Of a DNA stretch of 64,000 bases, positions 45,146 to 54,925 are shown in pieces; the first letter of the stretch is position 1; each line of letters opens with the position of its first letter. The stretch is taken from positions 42,044 to 106,043 of the forward strand of contig JAIXWM010000076.1 of assembly GCA_027491255.1 (NCBI GenBank). Reading direction: 5' to 3'. The DNA is from Rubrivivax sp. (lineage in GTDB: Bacteria; Pseudomonadota; Gammaproteobacteria; Burkholderiales; Burkholderiaceae_C). Both the position numbers and the translations under genes were made by a program. The notes under the pieces are model-generated. The model did not search any database. It was not told the DNA's origin and saw only the letters and a list, made by a program, of their open reading frames with translations.

Positions 45146-47302
45146 ATGTCCACAGCCTCCACTCCAGACCCCGACACGCACCGCTGGCAGTTCTTCCGCA
45201 GCGGTGGCTTCGACCAGGTGCGCCTGGAGAGCGCCGCCGACCTGCGCCACCTGCGCGCCCTGGACCAGAAGCTCTGGGCCGTGCTCGCCTGCCCGGTGGA
45301 GGGCCTGGAGTTCGACGCCCGCACCCTGCGGCTGATCGACACCAGCGGCGAAGGCCGGGTGGGGGCCTCCGAGGTGCTGGACGCCGTCGACTGGGCCTGC
45401 GGAAGGCTCGAAGATCCGCAGATCCTCTTCACGCCCGGCGACGCGCTCCCGCTCGACGGCATCGCCACCGCGCACGAGGACGGCGAGCACCTGCGGGCCA
45501 CCGCGCGCCAGGTGCTGGCCGCGCTCGGCCAACCCCAGGCGCAGGCAGTCACGGTGGCCGATCTGGCCGACACGACGCGCCTGTTCGATCCGCGCCTGCC
45601 CAATGGCGACGGCGTCGTGCCGCCACAGCTGACGGACGACCCCTTCCTGGCCGAGGCGGTGGCCACCATCTCTGCGGCGCTCGGGCCGGTCACCGACCGC
45701 AGCGGCCAGCCGGGCATCGACCGGGCGCTGCTCGACACCTTCCTCGCCGACGGCCGCGCCGTGCTCGACTGGCGCGCCCAGGCCACCCGCCCCGACAGCG
45801 CCGCGCTGCCGCTGGGCGGCGACACCGTGGCCGCCGCAGCGGCTTTCGATGCCGTGCGCGCCAAGGTGGAGGACTGGTTCACCCGCTGCCGCCTGGCCGC
45901 CTTCGACGAGCGCGCCACGGGAGTGCTGAACCCGAACGAAACCGCATACGCAGGCCTCGCCGCACAGACGCTCGTCGCCGACGACGCCGGCATCGCCGCC
46001 TTGCCGCTGGCCCGGGTGGCTGCCGACGCGGCCTTGCCGCTGCGCGAGGGCTTGAACCCCGCCTGGGAGGAACGGATCGCGCAGCTGCGCGACCGCGTCG
46101 TCGCACCGCTGCTCGGGCCGCTGGATGCGCTGACGGCCTCGCAGTGGCAGGACCTGGCGTCCCGGCTGCAGGCCTGGCACCTGTGGAACGCCGCCCGGCC
46201 GGCCACCCCGTTGACGGCTCTGCCCGCCGACCGCCTGCAGGCCCTGATGGAGCCTTCGATCGCCGACCGGCTGCGGGCGCTGATCGAGCGCGACCTCGGC
46301 GCAGCGACCGCGGCGGCGCACATCGATGCGCTCGAGCGCCTCGTGCGCTTGCGGCGCGACCTGGTGACGCTGCTGCGCAACTTCGTCAATCTGGCCGACT
46401 TCTACACCCCCGGCCGCCGCGCCATCTTCCAGGCCGGCACGCTGTACCTGGACCAGCGCAGCTGCGAGCTCTGCCTGCGCGTGGTCGACATGGGCCGGCA
46501 CGCCGCCCTCGCGCCGCTGTCAGGCACCTTCCTCGTCTACTGTCACTGCACGCGCCAGGGCGAGGCCCCGATCACCGTGGTCGCGGCGATGACCCGCGGC
46601 GACGCAGACGACATGCTGGTCGCCGGCCGCAACGGCGTCTTCTATGACCGTCAGGGCCGCGATTGGCACGCCAGCGTGACGAAGATCGTCGCCAACCCCA
46701 TCAGCGTGCGCCAGGCCTTCTGGCTGCCCTACAAGCGCATCGGGAAGATGGTGTCCGACCAGATCCAGAAGTTCGCGACCGAGCAGGACAAGGCCGTCGA
46801 CCGCGCCGCGGCGGCAGGCCTCGCCGATGCCGACAAGAAGGCCGCGGCACCGCCACCCACCGCAGGGACCCCGCAGCCCTTCGACATCGCCAGGTTCGCC
46901 GGGATCTTCGCGGCGATCGGGCTCGCGCTCGGCGCATTGGGCACAGCGTTGGCGGCCGTCGTCAGCGGCTTCCTCGGGCTGGCGGCCTGGAAGATGCCGC
47001 TGGTGGTCGCGGGCATCGTGCTGCTGATCTCCGGCCCCTCGATGCTGCTGGCCTGGTTCAAGCTGCGCCAACGCAACCTCGGCCCGCTGCTGGACGCCAA
47101 CGGCTGGGCCGTCAACATCCGCGCGCGCATCAACATCTCCTTCGGCAGTGCGCTGACGCACGTGGCGAGCCTGCCGCCCGGCGCGCGCCGGGCGCTCGCC
47201 GACCCCTATGCCGACAAGCCCATGGCCTGGGGCCGGTGGGCCGTCGCCGCGGTCGCGCTGCTGGCCGTGTGGTGGTGGCTGCGGCGTCACGGGGCGGGCT
47301 GA
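45146..47302 (+). CDS. Large uncharacterised membrane protein with EF-hand-like loop
   Basis: 718 residues. I do not recognise a named family. Residues 65-76 (DTSGEGRVGASE) read like a calcium-binding EF-hand loop (DxSGxGxVxxxE). The middle is mostly helical and hydrophilic, with a cysteine-containing region (SCELCLRVV and YCHCTRQG near residue 440-475). The C-terminal part has two adjacent transmembrane helices (about 590-640) and a third (about 690-707), which suggests inner-membrane attachment with the large domain on one side. No Shine-Dalgarno is seen before ATG 45146; the frame is open further upstream through the repeat. Expressed separately from amiC. Confidence 0.7.
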   Translation: MSTASTPDPDTHRWQFFRSGGFDQVRLESAADLRHLRALDQKLWAVLACPVEGLEFDARTLRLIDTSGEGRVGASEVLDAVDWACGRLEDPQILFTPGDALPLDGIATAHEDGEHLRATARQVLAALGQPQAQAVTVADLADTTRLFDPRLPNGDGVVPPQLTDDPFLAEAVATISAALGPVTDRSGQPGIDRALLDTFLADGRAVLDWRAQATRPDSAALPLGGDTVAAAAAFDAVRAKVEDWFTRCRLAAFDERATGVLNPNETAYAGLAAQTLVADDAGIAALPLARVAADAALPLREGLNPAWEERIAQLRDRVVAPLLGPLDALTASQWQDLASRLQAWHLWNAARPATPLTALPADRLQALMEPSIADRLRALIERDLGAATAAAHIDALERLVRLRRDLVTLLRNFVNLADFYTPGRRAIFQAGTLYLDQRSCELCLRVVDMGRHAALAPLSGTFLVYCHCTRQGEAPITVVAAMTRGDADDMLVAGRNGVFYDRQGRDWHASVTKIVANPISVRQAFWLPYKRIGKMVSDQIQKFATEQDKAVDRAAAAGLADADKKAAAPPPTAGTPQPFDIARFAGIFAAIGLALGALGTALAAVVSGFLGLAAWKMPLVVAGIVLLISGPSMLLAWFKLRQRNLGPLLDANGWAVNIRARINISFGSALTHVASLPPGARRALADPYADKPMAWGRWAVAAVALLAVWWWLRRHGAG

Positions 47303-47511
47303 GAGGCTGAGACGCCGGCACGACACCGGCCTCACCGGGCATTCGGGTCCGGAATTTCCCCCCATGTCGGCGGATACCTCGTACAGGTTCGTGGCACATT
47401 CCGAACCACGGTGGGTGTGCAGCCCGAGTTACGTTCCCTCCAGATCCGCGCCGCACCCCACCCGCCTCCACCGAGAGGGTGAGACCCCCGGGACCGACCC
47501 CTCCTTTCCTG

Positions 47512-49278
47512 ATGAGCGAGCGCCCCACCGCGAGAAACCCGCCGCAGCCCCCGCGACCTTCCCCCCGGGCGCCAGGCTCGTCGGAAGGCGTCGGCGGCAG
47601 CGCGCAGGCGCGCGAGCAGGCGTTGGCGCGGCTGCTCACGCGCATCAGCTCACACGCCGACTTCCCGAGCCTGAAGGAATCCATCGCCTCGATCCAGCAG
47701 ATCGTGCGTTCCGAGCAGGCGCACATGCGGGCGCTGACGGAGGGCGTCCTGAAGGACGTCGCGCTGACGACCAAGCTGCTGCGGCTGATCAACAGCGCCT
47801 GCTACCGCGCCGTCGGCGCAGGCTCGATCTCCAGCGTCCAGCGCGCGCTGTCGCTGATGGGCTTCCAGACGGTCGGCATGATCGCCGCCTCGCTCATCCT
47901 GTTCGAGCGCCTGCCCAAGGGCATCGACGGCGCGCGCGTGCGCGAGGAATTCAGCCACGCGCTGCTGGCCGGGCTGCTGGCACAGGAGATGTGCCATTCC
48001 GGCCGGCATCTGGAGCACAGCTACCTCACGGCCGTGTTCATGAACCTGGGGCGCATGCTGGTGTCGCTGCATTTCCCGGAAGCAGCCCAGGCCATCGACG
48101 ACACCCTGCGCGACACCCTGCAGGCCACCGGTCTGGCGTCTGAAGGGCCGCAGGCGCATGCGCAGCGCATGCGCATTTCGCTGCAGACGCTGGGGCTGTC
48201 GACCGAAGACCTCGGTGACGAGGTGGCCCAGCTCTGGGGCTGGCCCGACGACCTGCGCGACCAGTTGCGTCGTCTCTACCCGTCGGGCGCCGACCAGGCT
48301 GTCGCCGAGGACGATTACCTGCGGGTGCTGGCCACCGCGGCATCGGACCTGTCGGTCCAGTTGCACCGCCTCAAAGCCTCCAGTTCAGCCGAGGACGAGC
48401 CCGCCCTTCAGCGGGCGTGCGTCGCCCGCTTCCACCGGGCCTGGGGAATGCCGCTGTCCCGGGATGAAGCGGACATGGCGCAGGCTGTGGAGCGAGCGCT
48501 GGAGCAGTGGTTTGCACTGGCCGTCATGCTCGGCCTGGACAGCGTGCTGGGTCGTCAGCGCCAGCAGCTCAAGCCCACGGTCGCCGTCGACAGCGGTGAA
48601 CGGCCGGCAGGGCATACGCCGCCAGGCCCCAAGCCGTCGCGCGCGGCGACCTACGGGCCGGTGCTCGTGGCGCCCCATGCGCCGGGCGCGCCTGCGCTGC
48701 CTGGCGCGGCGGCGAGCGCCGGCCCGCATGCCCCCCTCTCACCACCTGCGCTCCAGCCGCCGACCCACCTCGACGCGCTGTCGCAAGTCGTCGCCCGGGC
48801 CAGCGAGCAAGCCCTGTCGAACGCGGCGATGGACGAGGTCGCGCAGGCCATCCTCGACGACCTGCGCGCGGCCCTGCTGCTGCAGCGCGTGGTCCTGTGC
48901 CTGCGCACGTCCTCAGGCACGCTGCAGGGGCGCTACGGTTCGGGCGCAGGCATGCCGTCCGTCCTTGGGCACTTCCACGTGCCGCTGGGCCGCAGCCAGG
49001 ACCTGTTCAGCGTGCTGTGCGCCCTGGGCAAGGACACGCTGATCTCGGACACCCGCCAGCCGAACATCGACGCCCGCCTGCCGCCGTGGTTCCGCCCGCA
49101 CTTCGATGCGTCCACCTTCCTGCTGCTGCCGCTGAAGCCGCAGGCCCAGATCGCTGGACTGCTGTACGCCGACCGCGGCGTGGCCGGATCGCTCCAACTC
49201 GACGAGCGGCTGCTTTCGATGCTGAGCGTCATGCGCAACCAGGTGCTGCTGGCGTTGAAGCTGCGCGGGCTGGTCTGA
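47512..49278 (+). CDS. HDOD-GAF domain signalling protein
   Basis: 588 residues if translation starts at ATG 47512; an in-frame GTG at 47479 with GAGAGG immediately upstream is an alternative. The HDOD domain (about residues 45-245) has FPSLKESIASIQQIVRSEQAHMRALTEGVLKDVALTTKLLRLINSACYR and SSVQRALSLMGFQTVGMI, typical of the Met/HD-like output module. A Pro-rich stretch follows, then a GAF-like domain (about 425-580). HDOD proteins act in stress, biofilm and motility control in proteobacteria. No partner domain (GGDEF/EAL) is fused. Confidence 0.88.
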   Translation: MSERPTARNPPQPPRPSPRAPGSSEGVGGSAQAREQALARLLTRISSHADFPSLKESIASIQQIVRSEQAHMRALTEGVLKDVALTTKLLRLINSACYRAVGAGSISSVQRALSLMGFQTVGMIAASLILFERLPKGIDGARVREEFSHALLAGLLAQEMCHSGRHLEHSYLTAVFMNLGRMLVSLHFPEAAQAIDDTLRDTLQATGLASEGPQAHAQRMRISLQTLGLSTEDLGDEVAQLWGWPDDLRDQLRRLYPSGADQAVAEDDYLRVLATAASDLSVQLHRLKASSSAEDEPALQRACVARFHRAWGMPLSRDEADMAQAVERALEQWFALAVMLGLDSVLGRQRQQLKPTVAVDSGERPAGHTPPGPKPSRAATYGPVLVAPHAPGAPALPGAAASAGPHAPLSPPALQPPTHLDALSQVVARASEQALSNAAMDEVAQAILDDLRAALLLQRVVLCLRTSSGTLQGRYGSGAGMPSVLGHFHVPLGRSQDLFSVLCALGKDTLISDTRQPNIDARLPPWFRPHFDASTFLLLPLKPQAQIAGLLYADRGVAGSLQLDERLLSMLSVMRNQVLLALKLRGLV

Positions 49279-49446
49279 GAGGCCGGCAGCCTCTGAGCCT
49301 GCATCCGGCCGACGACCGCCCGCCCGGGCGCGCCCCACTGCCGAACCCAGGCTTCCCCCTGCCGAGCCCGGCTTGCGCCCGCGCAAGCCGCGCCGACCGG
49401 CGCACGCCAGACTGCAATGCAGTCATGGCCGTCGCGGGAGGTTCCG

Positions 49447-49866
49447 ATGCAATTGCCGGTGCAGATCGTCTTCCATCAACTCGATCCCTGGCCGGGGGCC
49501 GAGGAGCACCTGCGCGAGCGCGCAGCCCAACTCGAGCGCTTCTGCCCGCAGATGATGTCCTGCCGGGTCGTCATCGAGGAGACGCAGAAGCACCATCGCC
49601 TGGGCCGGCCGGTGGCGGTGCGCATCGACGTGCGCCTGCCCGGTCACGAACTCACGGTCAACCGCCACCACGACACCGATTTCCACGTGGCGGCGCGCGA
49701 AGCCTTCGAGGCCATGACGCGCCGGATCGAAGACCACCTGCGGCGCCGTCGCGGCCAGGTCAAGCACCACGAGCCGCCACCGGCCGGTGCCCTGCCGGGC
49801 CTGCCGGAAGAACAGACCGAGGGGGAGGCTGGGTTCGAAGCGCCGGGCGAGGGACGGCCGTCATGA
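49447..49866 (+). CDS. HPF/RaiA-family ribosome-associated protein
   Basis: 139 residues. GGGAGG at 49436-49441, just upstream of ATG 49447, marks the start, seven residues into a longer frame. The sigma-54-modulation/S30EA fold shows as LPVQIVFHQLDPWPGAEEHLRERAAQLERF, MMSCRVVIEETQKHH, VRIDVRLPGHELTVNR and REAFEAMTRRIEDHLRR. Short members hibernate ribosomes by binding the 30S decoding site. The Glu/Gly-rich last 25 residues are not conserved. Ends with an ATGA overlap to the next gene. Confidence 0.85.
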   Translation: MQLPVQIVFHQLDPWPGAEEHLRERAAQLERFCPQMMSCRVVIEETQKHHRLGRPVAVRIDVRLPGHELTVNRHHDTDFHVAAREAFEAMTRRIEDHLRRRRGQVKHHEPPPAGALPGLPEEQTEGEAGFEAPGEGRPS

Positions 49867-50186
49867 AGAAGACCCACGCCATCCCACCGCGGCTGCCCGA
49901 CCTGGAGGACGAGCCGGGCAGCCCGGCCCCGACCACCGACGAGCGCCTGTCGCGCGTGGTCGAGCATCCCGACGGCTGGTACTGGACCGCCCCCGACGGG
50001 CACCAGCAGTTCGGGCCCTTCGACAGCGTCGAGACCGTGCTGGCGGACATGGACGCCAGCGACGCCGGGCCCGATGCCGGGCAGACGCTGCAGGAAACCG
50101 AGCGCGTGCTCGGCCTGGGCGACTGGATAGACCCTGAAACCGGCGCGCTGGCGGAAGACACGCGGGTGCGGATAGAGGATCATTAG
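49863..50186 (+). CDS. Small hypothetical protein (GYF-like motif)
   Basis: 107 residues with an ATGA overlap to the RaiA-like gene, so cotranslated with it. The centre contains [26 protein letters not shown], which resembles a GYF-type or short beta-sheet (W-Y-W...GPF) motif. The rest is acidic (VRIEDH end; [16 protein letters not shown]). No signal peptide or transmembrane helix. The function is unknown; its pairing with a ribosome-hibernation-type gene suggests a stress role. Confidence 0.7.
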   Translation: MKKTHAIPPRLPDLEDEPGSPAPTTDERLSRVVEHPDGWYWTAPDGHQQFGPFDSVETVLADMDASDAGPDAGQTLQETERVLGLGDWIDPETGALAEDTRVRIEDH

Positions 50187-50245
50187 GGATTTGGCCCTGC
50201 CTGCCCGGGCACGGCCACCAGTTGCCCCCACTGCCCGCGCCCTGC

Positions 50246-51025
50246 ATGATCCCCTGGATCGAGGAATCAGAACCCCTGCCCTGCACCCGCCAGGCTCTCG
50301 GCCCCGACAGCCAGGCCCCGGGCCTGCTGGCAGCCACCCGGGCGCTGACCGCGGCGAGGCTCGAGGAAGCCTACCGCCACGGCGTCTTCCCCTGGTACAG
50401 CCTCGGTCAGCCGGTGCTGTGGTGGTCGCCCGACCCGCGCATGGTGCTGCCCGTGGCCGAGTTCAAGGTCTCGCGTTCGCTGCGCAAGACGCTGCGGCGC
50501 TTCCTGGGCACGCCCGGCTGCGAGGTCCGCATCGACGGCGACGTCGCCAGCGTCATCAAGGCGTGCGCGCAGGCGCCGCGCGAGGGCCAGACCGGCACCT
50601 GGATCGTGCCGGCGATGGTTCGAGCCTACGCGTCCTGGCACCATGCCGGCCGCGTGCACAGCGTCGAGACATGGGTCGACGGGCAGTTGTGCGGCGGCCT
50701 GTACTGCGTGGGGATCGGCCGCATGGTGTTCGGCGAATCGATGTTCGCCCGCCGCACCGACGCCTCGAAGATCGCGCTGGCCGCCCTCGTGGCCTTCTGT
50801 CGCGCGCACGGCGTGGGGCTCATCGACTGCCAGCAGAACACGCGCCACCTCGCCAGCATGGGCGCGCGCGAGTGGCCCCGCACGGATTTCGAGCACCACC
50901 TGCAGCGGGCCACGGACGCGCCGGACGTCGCCGATTGGACCTATGATCCTCGTCACTGGGCATGCCTCGGGCTGGATGTCGACGCCGCCGGGGTCCCTGA
51001 AGAGCCGCCTCAGACACCCGAGTGA
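50246..51025 (+). CDS. aat: Leucyl/phenylalanyl-tRNA-protein transferase
   Basis: 259 residues. The start MIPWIEE fits family length better than the upstream ATG at 50222. Landmarks: [72 protein letters not shown] and [16 protein letters not shown]. Aat transfers Leu or Phe to N-terminal Arg/Lys to create N-degrons for ClpAP. It overlaps bpt by GTGA, the usual N-end-rule pair. Confidence 0.97.
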   Translation: MIPWIEESEPLPCTRQALGPDSQAPGLLAATRALTAARLEEAYRHGVFPWYSLGQPVLWWSPDPRMVLPVAEFKVSRSLRKTLRRFLGTPGCEVRIDGDVASVIKACAQAPREGQTGTWIVPAMVRAYASWHHAGRVHSVETWVDGQLCGGLYCVGIGRMVFGESMFARRTDASKIALAALVAFCRAHGVGLIDCQQNTRHLASMGAREWPRTDFEHHLQRATDAPDVADWTYDPRHWACLGLDVDAAGVPEEPPQTPE

Positions 51026-51765
51026 CGCACCCCAAGGAACTCCCGCTGTCGTCGCTGCAGTTCTATGCGACGGCCCCTTACCCGTGCAGCTACCTGCCCG
51101 GGCGGCAGGCGCGTTCGCAGGTGGCCACGCCCAGCCACCTGATCAACGCCGACGTCTACTCGGGCCTGGTGGCCAACGGCTTCCGCCGCAGCGGCATGTT
51201 CACCTACCGGCCCTACTGCGACGGCTGCAAGGCCTGCGTGCCGCTGCGCGTGCCCGTGGCCGGTTTCCAGGCCACGCGCAGCCAGCGCCGCGCCTGGAAG
51301 GCGCACCAGCACCTGCAGGCGCGTGTGCTGCGTCTGGGCTTCGTGCCCGAGCACTACCAGCTCTACCTGCGCTACCAGGCCGGCCGACACGCCGGCGGCG
51401 GCATGGATCAGGACAGCATCGACCAGTACACCCAGTTCCTGCTGCAGAGCCGGGTCAACTCAAGGCTGGTCGAGTACCGCGAGCCCGCTGGAGCGCGCGG
51501 CGAGGCCGGCGCGCTGAAGATGGTGTCCATCCTCGACGTGCTCAACGATGGCCTCTCGGCCGTCTACACCTTCTACGAGCCCGAGGCCGGCGCGAGCTAC
51601 GGCACCTACGGCGTGCTGTGGCAGATCGAGCAGACGCGGCAGCTCAAGCTGCCGCACGTCTACCTCGGGTACTGGATCGAGAGCAGCCCGAAGATGGCCT
51701 ACAAGATCCAGTTCCGACCCTACGAGCTGCTGCAGGACGGGCGCTGGACGCCCTGCCCCGGCTGA
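51022..51765 (+). CDS. bpt: Aspartate/glutamate leucyltransferase (Bpt)
   Basis: 247 residues from GTG 51022, overlapping the aat stop. The family motifs are [54 protein letters not shown], and [23 protein letters not shown] with the final [20 protein letters not shown]. Bpt transfers Leu to N-terminal Asp/Glu for ClpAP degradation. The 3' end (51720-51765) overlaps the convergent NUDIX-MBL gene by 46 bp. Confidence 0.96.
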   Translation: MTHPKELPLSSLQFYATAPYPCSYLPGRQARSQVATPSHLINADVYSGLVANGFRRSGMFTYRPYCDGCKACVPLRVPVAGFQATRSQRRAWKAHQHLQARVLRLGFVPEHYQLYLRYQAGRHAGGGMDQDSIDQYTQFLLQSRVNSRLVEYREPAGARGEAGALKMVSILDVLNDGLSAVYTFYEPEAGASYGTYGVLWQIEQTRQLKLPHVYLGYWIESSPKMAYKIQFRPYELLQDGRWTPCPG

Positions 51766-53420
51766 ACGAAGCCCCAGGACTCGCCGGCCAGCACGGCGAT
51801 GCCGTCGCCCTGCAGTTTGAGCAGATGGGCAAGCAGCGAGCGCCGCGCCATCGGGTGCAGCGCGGGCGGCACGTCGGCGTAGACGCGCGGCAGCAGCGTG
51901 TCGATGGGCGCCGGGGCCAGCGCGTGCATCGCCTCGAGCACGCGCGCCTCGCGCGCGAGCCGGTGGCGGATCAGGGCCTCGATCACGGCCTGGGGCTGCG
52001 CCACCAGGAAGCCGTGCCCCGGGGCCAGCCAGTCGATGGGCAGCGCCAGCAGGCCGCGCAAGGCGTCCAGATAGGCGGCCATGTCGCCGTCGGGCGGGTT
52101 GATGACGACCGTGCTGCCCTGCATCACGTGGTCGCCGGTGAACAGCATGCGCTCGTGCGGCAGCAGGAAGCACAGGTGGTTCGACGCGTGTCCGGGCGTG
52201 TGGACCGCCCGCAGCGCAAGCCCGTCGCCCACGGGGAAGATCTCGCCGTCGGCGACCTCATGCGTCGGCGTGAAGCTCTCGTCCTGACCCTGCGGGTGCA
52301 GCGCCCGGCGCCCCAGCACCGGCGCTCCCGTGGCGCGCGCCAGCGCCGCTGCGCCGGGCGAGTGGTCCTTGTGCGTGTGCGTCACCAGGATGCGCTCGAT
52401 CGGCCCGGGCGCTGCCGCCAGGAGCGCGCGCAGGTGCGCCGGGTCGGCCGGGCCCGGGTCGATCACCGTCCAGCGCTGGCGCACCGCGTCACCGACGAGG
52501 TAGCTGTTCGTGCCCGGTCCCGTCATCACCCCGGGATTGGGCGCGGTGACGCGGATCACGCCCTCGGCCAGCCGCACCGCGCGCCCGGGCACGATCTCGC
52601 CGAGCGCGCCCTGCTGCCCCGTCGGGTCCAGGCGCGCGACCTCCGCGTAGGGCGGCTCGTCGGGCAGCAGGATGCGCAACTCGCCTGCGGCTGACAGCGC
52701 GCGGCGCGGCATCGTCATCGGGTAGGCGCTCAGCGTGGCGGCGTGGTCGAGCACGGCCTGCACGCAAGCGAAGGTGTCGAGCTGCTGCAGCGTGCGGCGC
52801 GTCACCGGCAGCAGCTTCAGGCCGAAGGCCCGGTCCAGCGCCTGCGCCGGCGTCAGCCACAGCAGTTCCAGCGCCTCGCCGAAGTCCGCCTCGGCCTGCT
52901 GAGCTGCGGGCGCGCGGGCGACGAAGAAGCGCGTGTCGAAGCGCTTCGGGTGCCCGGGCGGCGTGAGCCAGTGGCTCCAGCAGTGCCATTCACGCAAGTC
53001 GATGCGCACTTCCAGCTCGGCGCACAGCGCCGAGACCGTGCGCCGGCCCTGCTGCATCGGCGCGCGCCAGTGCGCGTGCGCGGTCGCCAGACGCGGCTCG
53101 TCCAGCGGCGTGGCATACAGCAGGCCCACTTCCTCGAAGCACTCGCGCGCGGCGGCAACCAGGTAGTCCAGCCCGCCGCCGGGCAGGCCCATGCGCGCGC
53201 TCGCCTGCGCGTCGTCCCAACCCAGCACGTGGACGTGCGCCTGGGCGTCGGCGGCGTCGAGCGCCCCGCCCGGGAAGACAGCCGCGCCGCTGCGAAAGTC
53301 GCCGTCGCGCTCGGCGCGGCGCATCATCAGCACCTCGAAGCCGTCACCGGCCTCGCGGTCGCGCAACACGATCACCGACGCGGCCTTGCGCGCGCCGACC
53401 AGGGGGTCGAAGTCTTTCAT
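51720..53420 (-). CDS. NUDIX hydrolase fused to metallo-beta-lactamase-fold hydrolase
   Basis: 566 residues from ATG 53420. The N-terminal domain (about 10-220) has the NUDIX box core [12 protein letters not shown] (RExxEExG; Arg92, Glu93, Glu96, Glu97). The C-terminal domain (about 265-540) is an MBL fold with [11 protein letters not shown] (HxHxDH) and [18 protein letters not shown] and PGHG motifs, in the LACTB2/Rv-like glyoxalase-II subgroup. This domain order is seen in beta/gammaproteobacterial proteins. Substrates are unknown: a nucleoside-diphosphate derivative and a phosphodiester or thioester are candidates. Its last 46 bp lie on the antisense of the bpt 3' end. Confidence 0.87.
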   Translation of the reverse strand: MKDFDPLVGARKAASVIVLRDREAGDGFEVLMMRRAERDGDFRSGAAVFPGGALDAADAQAHVHVLGWDDAQASARMGLPGGGLDYLVAAARECFEEVGLLYATPLDEPRLATAHAHWRAPMQQGRRTVSALCAELEVRIDLREWHCWSHWLTPPGHPKRFDTRFFVARAPAAQQAEADFGEALELLWLTPAQALDRAFGLKLLPVTRRTLQQLDTFACVQAVLDHAATLSAYPMTMPRRALSAAGELRILLPDEPPYAEVARLDPTGQQGALGEIVPGRAVRLAEGVIRVTAPNPGVMTGPGTNSYLVGDAVRQRWTVIDPGPADPAHLRALLAAAPGPIERILVTHTHKDHSPGAAALARATGAPVLGRRALHPQGQDESFTPTHEVADGEIFPVGDGLALRAVHTPGHASNHLCFLLPHERMLFTGDHVMQGSTVVINPPDGDMAAYLDALRGLLALPIDWLAPGHGFLVAQPQAVIEALIRHRLAREARVLEAMHALAPAPIDTLLPRVYADVPPALHPMARRSLLAHLLKLQGDGIAVLAGESWGFVQPGQGVQRPSCSSS

Positions 53421-53751
53421 GGGCAAGATGGGCGAGCCCGGGGGGGAGGCCCGGGCCGACCAGGGCACCGGAAGAAACGCGGCAGAAAAGCCACCATGTC
53501 GGCCAGGACACCCCGGCTCGCGGGAGGTGTTCGTTCACCTCCTACTATCGCACGGCCCCTGCACCAGCCGGCCCGGGCGCCTTGATGCCGAGCGACCGGT
53601 CCGGCGCCACGGCGCTCGAGCCCACCGTGTGTGGCCGCATCGGCTGCATCGGCTGCATCGGCTGCATCGGCTGCATCGGCCGCATCGGCCGCATCGGCAG
53701 GTCACCGGCGGCAAGCTCGGCGGCGGGTGCAGCGTGCGGGCAGCGGCGCCG
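53421..53751. other. 331-bp gap with a tandem repeat
   Basis: Holds the presumed promoter of the NUDIX-MBL gene on one side and a 9-bp repeat (53635-53697) on the other. No gene in either strand is convincing; the frames through the repeat produce only simple-sequence peptides. Confidence 0.55.
53635..53697. repeat. Seven-unit 9-bp tandem repeat (C[T/C]GCATCGG)
   Basis: One CCGCATCGG unit (53635-53643), four CTGCATCGG units (53644-53679), and two CCGCATCGG units (53680-53697) with no interruption. The alternation of variants suggests slippage expansion. It lies 54 bp beyond the stop of the alpha-methylacyl-CoA racemase gene (on its 3' side). Confidence 0.9.
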
Positions 53752-54894
53752 TCAGCCGATCACACCGGCGTCGCGCAGCGCCTGGACCTGCGCCGCGTCG
53801 AACCCGGCCTCGGCCAGGACCTCGGCGGTGTGGGCGCCGACCTCGGGCGCCGGACGCGGCGTCTGCGGCACGCTGCGGTCGAAGCGCGGCGCCGGCGCGG
53901 GCTGGGTGACACCATCGACGCGGACATAGCTCGCGCGCGCCAGCGCATGCGGGTGCGCCGGCGCTTCGTCCAGCGTCAGCACCGGGGCGAAGCAGGCGTC
54001 CGTGCCCTCGAGCTGGGCGCACCACGCGTCGCGCGTGCGGGTGCGCACGATATCGGCGATGGCCGCGCGCATCGCCGGCCACAAGGCGCGGTCGTGCTGG
54101 CCCCGGACGAAGTGCTCGGGCAGGCCGACGCGGCGCGCGAACTCGGCGAAGAACTTGGGCTCCAGCGGCCCCAGGGCCACATGCAGGCCGTCGGCGGTCC
54201 CGTAGACGCCGTAGAACGGCGCCCCGCCGTCGAGCAGGTTCTCGCCGCGCGGCGCACCCCATGCGCCGGCAGCGCGCAGACCGTTGAAGAGCGACATCAG
54301 CGACGCGGCGCCATCGACCATGGCTGCGTCCACGACCTGGCCCCGACCCGAGGACTGGCGCTCGTAGACCGCCGCGAGCAGCCCGAATGCGAGGTAGAGC
54401 GCGCCGCCGCCATAGTCGCCCACCAGGTTCAGCGGCGGCACCGGCGCACCGGCGGCCGGGCCGATGGCGTGCAGCGCGCCCGTCAGCGCGATGTAATTCA
54501 GGTCGTGCCCGGCCGCCTGCGCCAGCGGCCCGGTCTGCCCGAAGCCGGTCACGCGCCCGTAGACCAGGCGCGGGTTGCGCGCGTGGCAATCGGCCGGCCC
54601 CAGGCCCAGGCGCTCGGCCACGCCAGGGCGAAAACCCTCGATCAACACATCGGCGCGCTCGACCAGGCGCAGCACCGCCGCGCGGCCGTCGGCGGCCTTC
54701 AGGTCGATGGCCACCGAGCGCCGGTTGCGGCCGTGCACGTCGAAGCGCGGCTCCATCGGCACACCCAGGCCGCTGGGCTCGAGCCGGTCCACGCGCACGA
54801 CGTCCGCGCCCAGGTCGGCCAGCAACATCGCGCACATCGGCCCCGGGCCGATGCTCGCCAGTTCGACGACACGCAAGCCTTGCAAGGGTCCCAT
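53752..54894 (-). CDS. Alpha-methylacyl-CoA racemase-like CoA-transferase family III protein
   Basis: 380 residues. CaiB/BaiF fold with [31 protein letters not shown] at the start. The segment [29 protein letters not shown] matches AMACR rather than formyl- or succinyl-CoA transferases, with His130 (AGHDxNYI) and Asp160 ([10 protein letters not shown]) as the racemase acid/base pair. It racemises 2-methylacyl-CoA thioesters for beta-oxidation of branched chains. It begins 31 bp after the gph stop on the same strand, so it may be cotranscribed with glpK-gph. Confidence 0.88.
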   Translation of the reverse strand: MGPLQGLRVVELASIGPGPMCAMLLADLGADVVRVDRLEPSGLGVPMEPRFDVHGRNRRSVAIDLKAADGRAAVLRLVERADVLIEGFRPGVAERLGLGPADCHARNPRLVYGRVTGFGQTGPLAQAAGHDLNYIALTGALHAIGPAAGAPVPPLNLVGDYGGGALYLAFGLLAAVYERQSSGRGQVVDAAMVDGAASLMSLFNGLRAAGAWGAPRGENLLDGGAPFYGVYGTADGLHVALGPLEPKFFAEFARRVGLPEHFVRGQHDRALWPAMRAAIADIVRTRTRDAWCAQLEGTDACFAPVLTLDEAPAHPHALARASYVRVDGVTQPAPAPRFDRSVPQTPRPAPEVGAHTAEVLAEAGFDAAQVQALRDAGVIG

Positions 54895-54925
54895 CGTCCA
54901 CCGTCCTTCCGGTTCCTGTCGCGGT

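Noticed and set aside
47314..47330. GCCGG-N7-CCGGC hairpin after the large membrane protein gene
   Set aside because: Only a 5-bp stem without a T tract; common by chance at this GC content, so not called as a terminator.
53582..53929. Small ORF through the 9-bp repeat (Gly-Cys-Ile units)
   Set aside because: The peptide arises only from the tandem repeat and runs into the antisense of the racemase gene, with no start signal.
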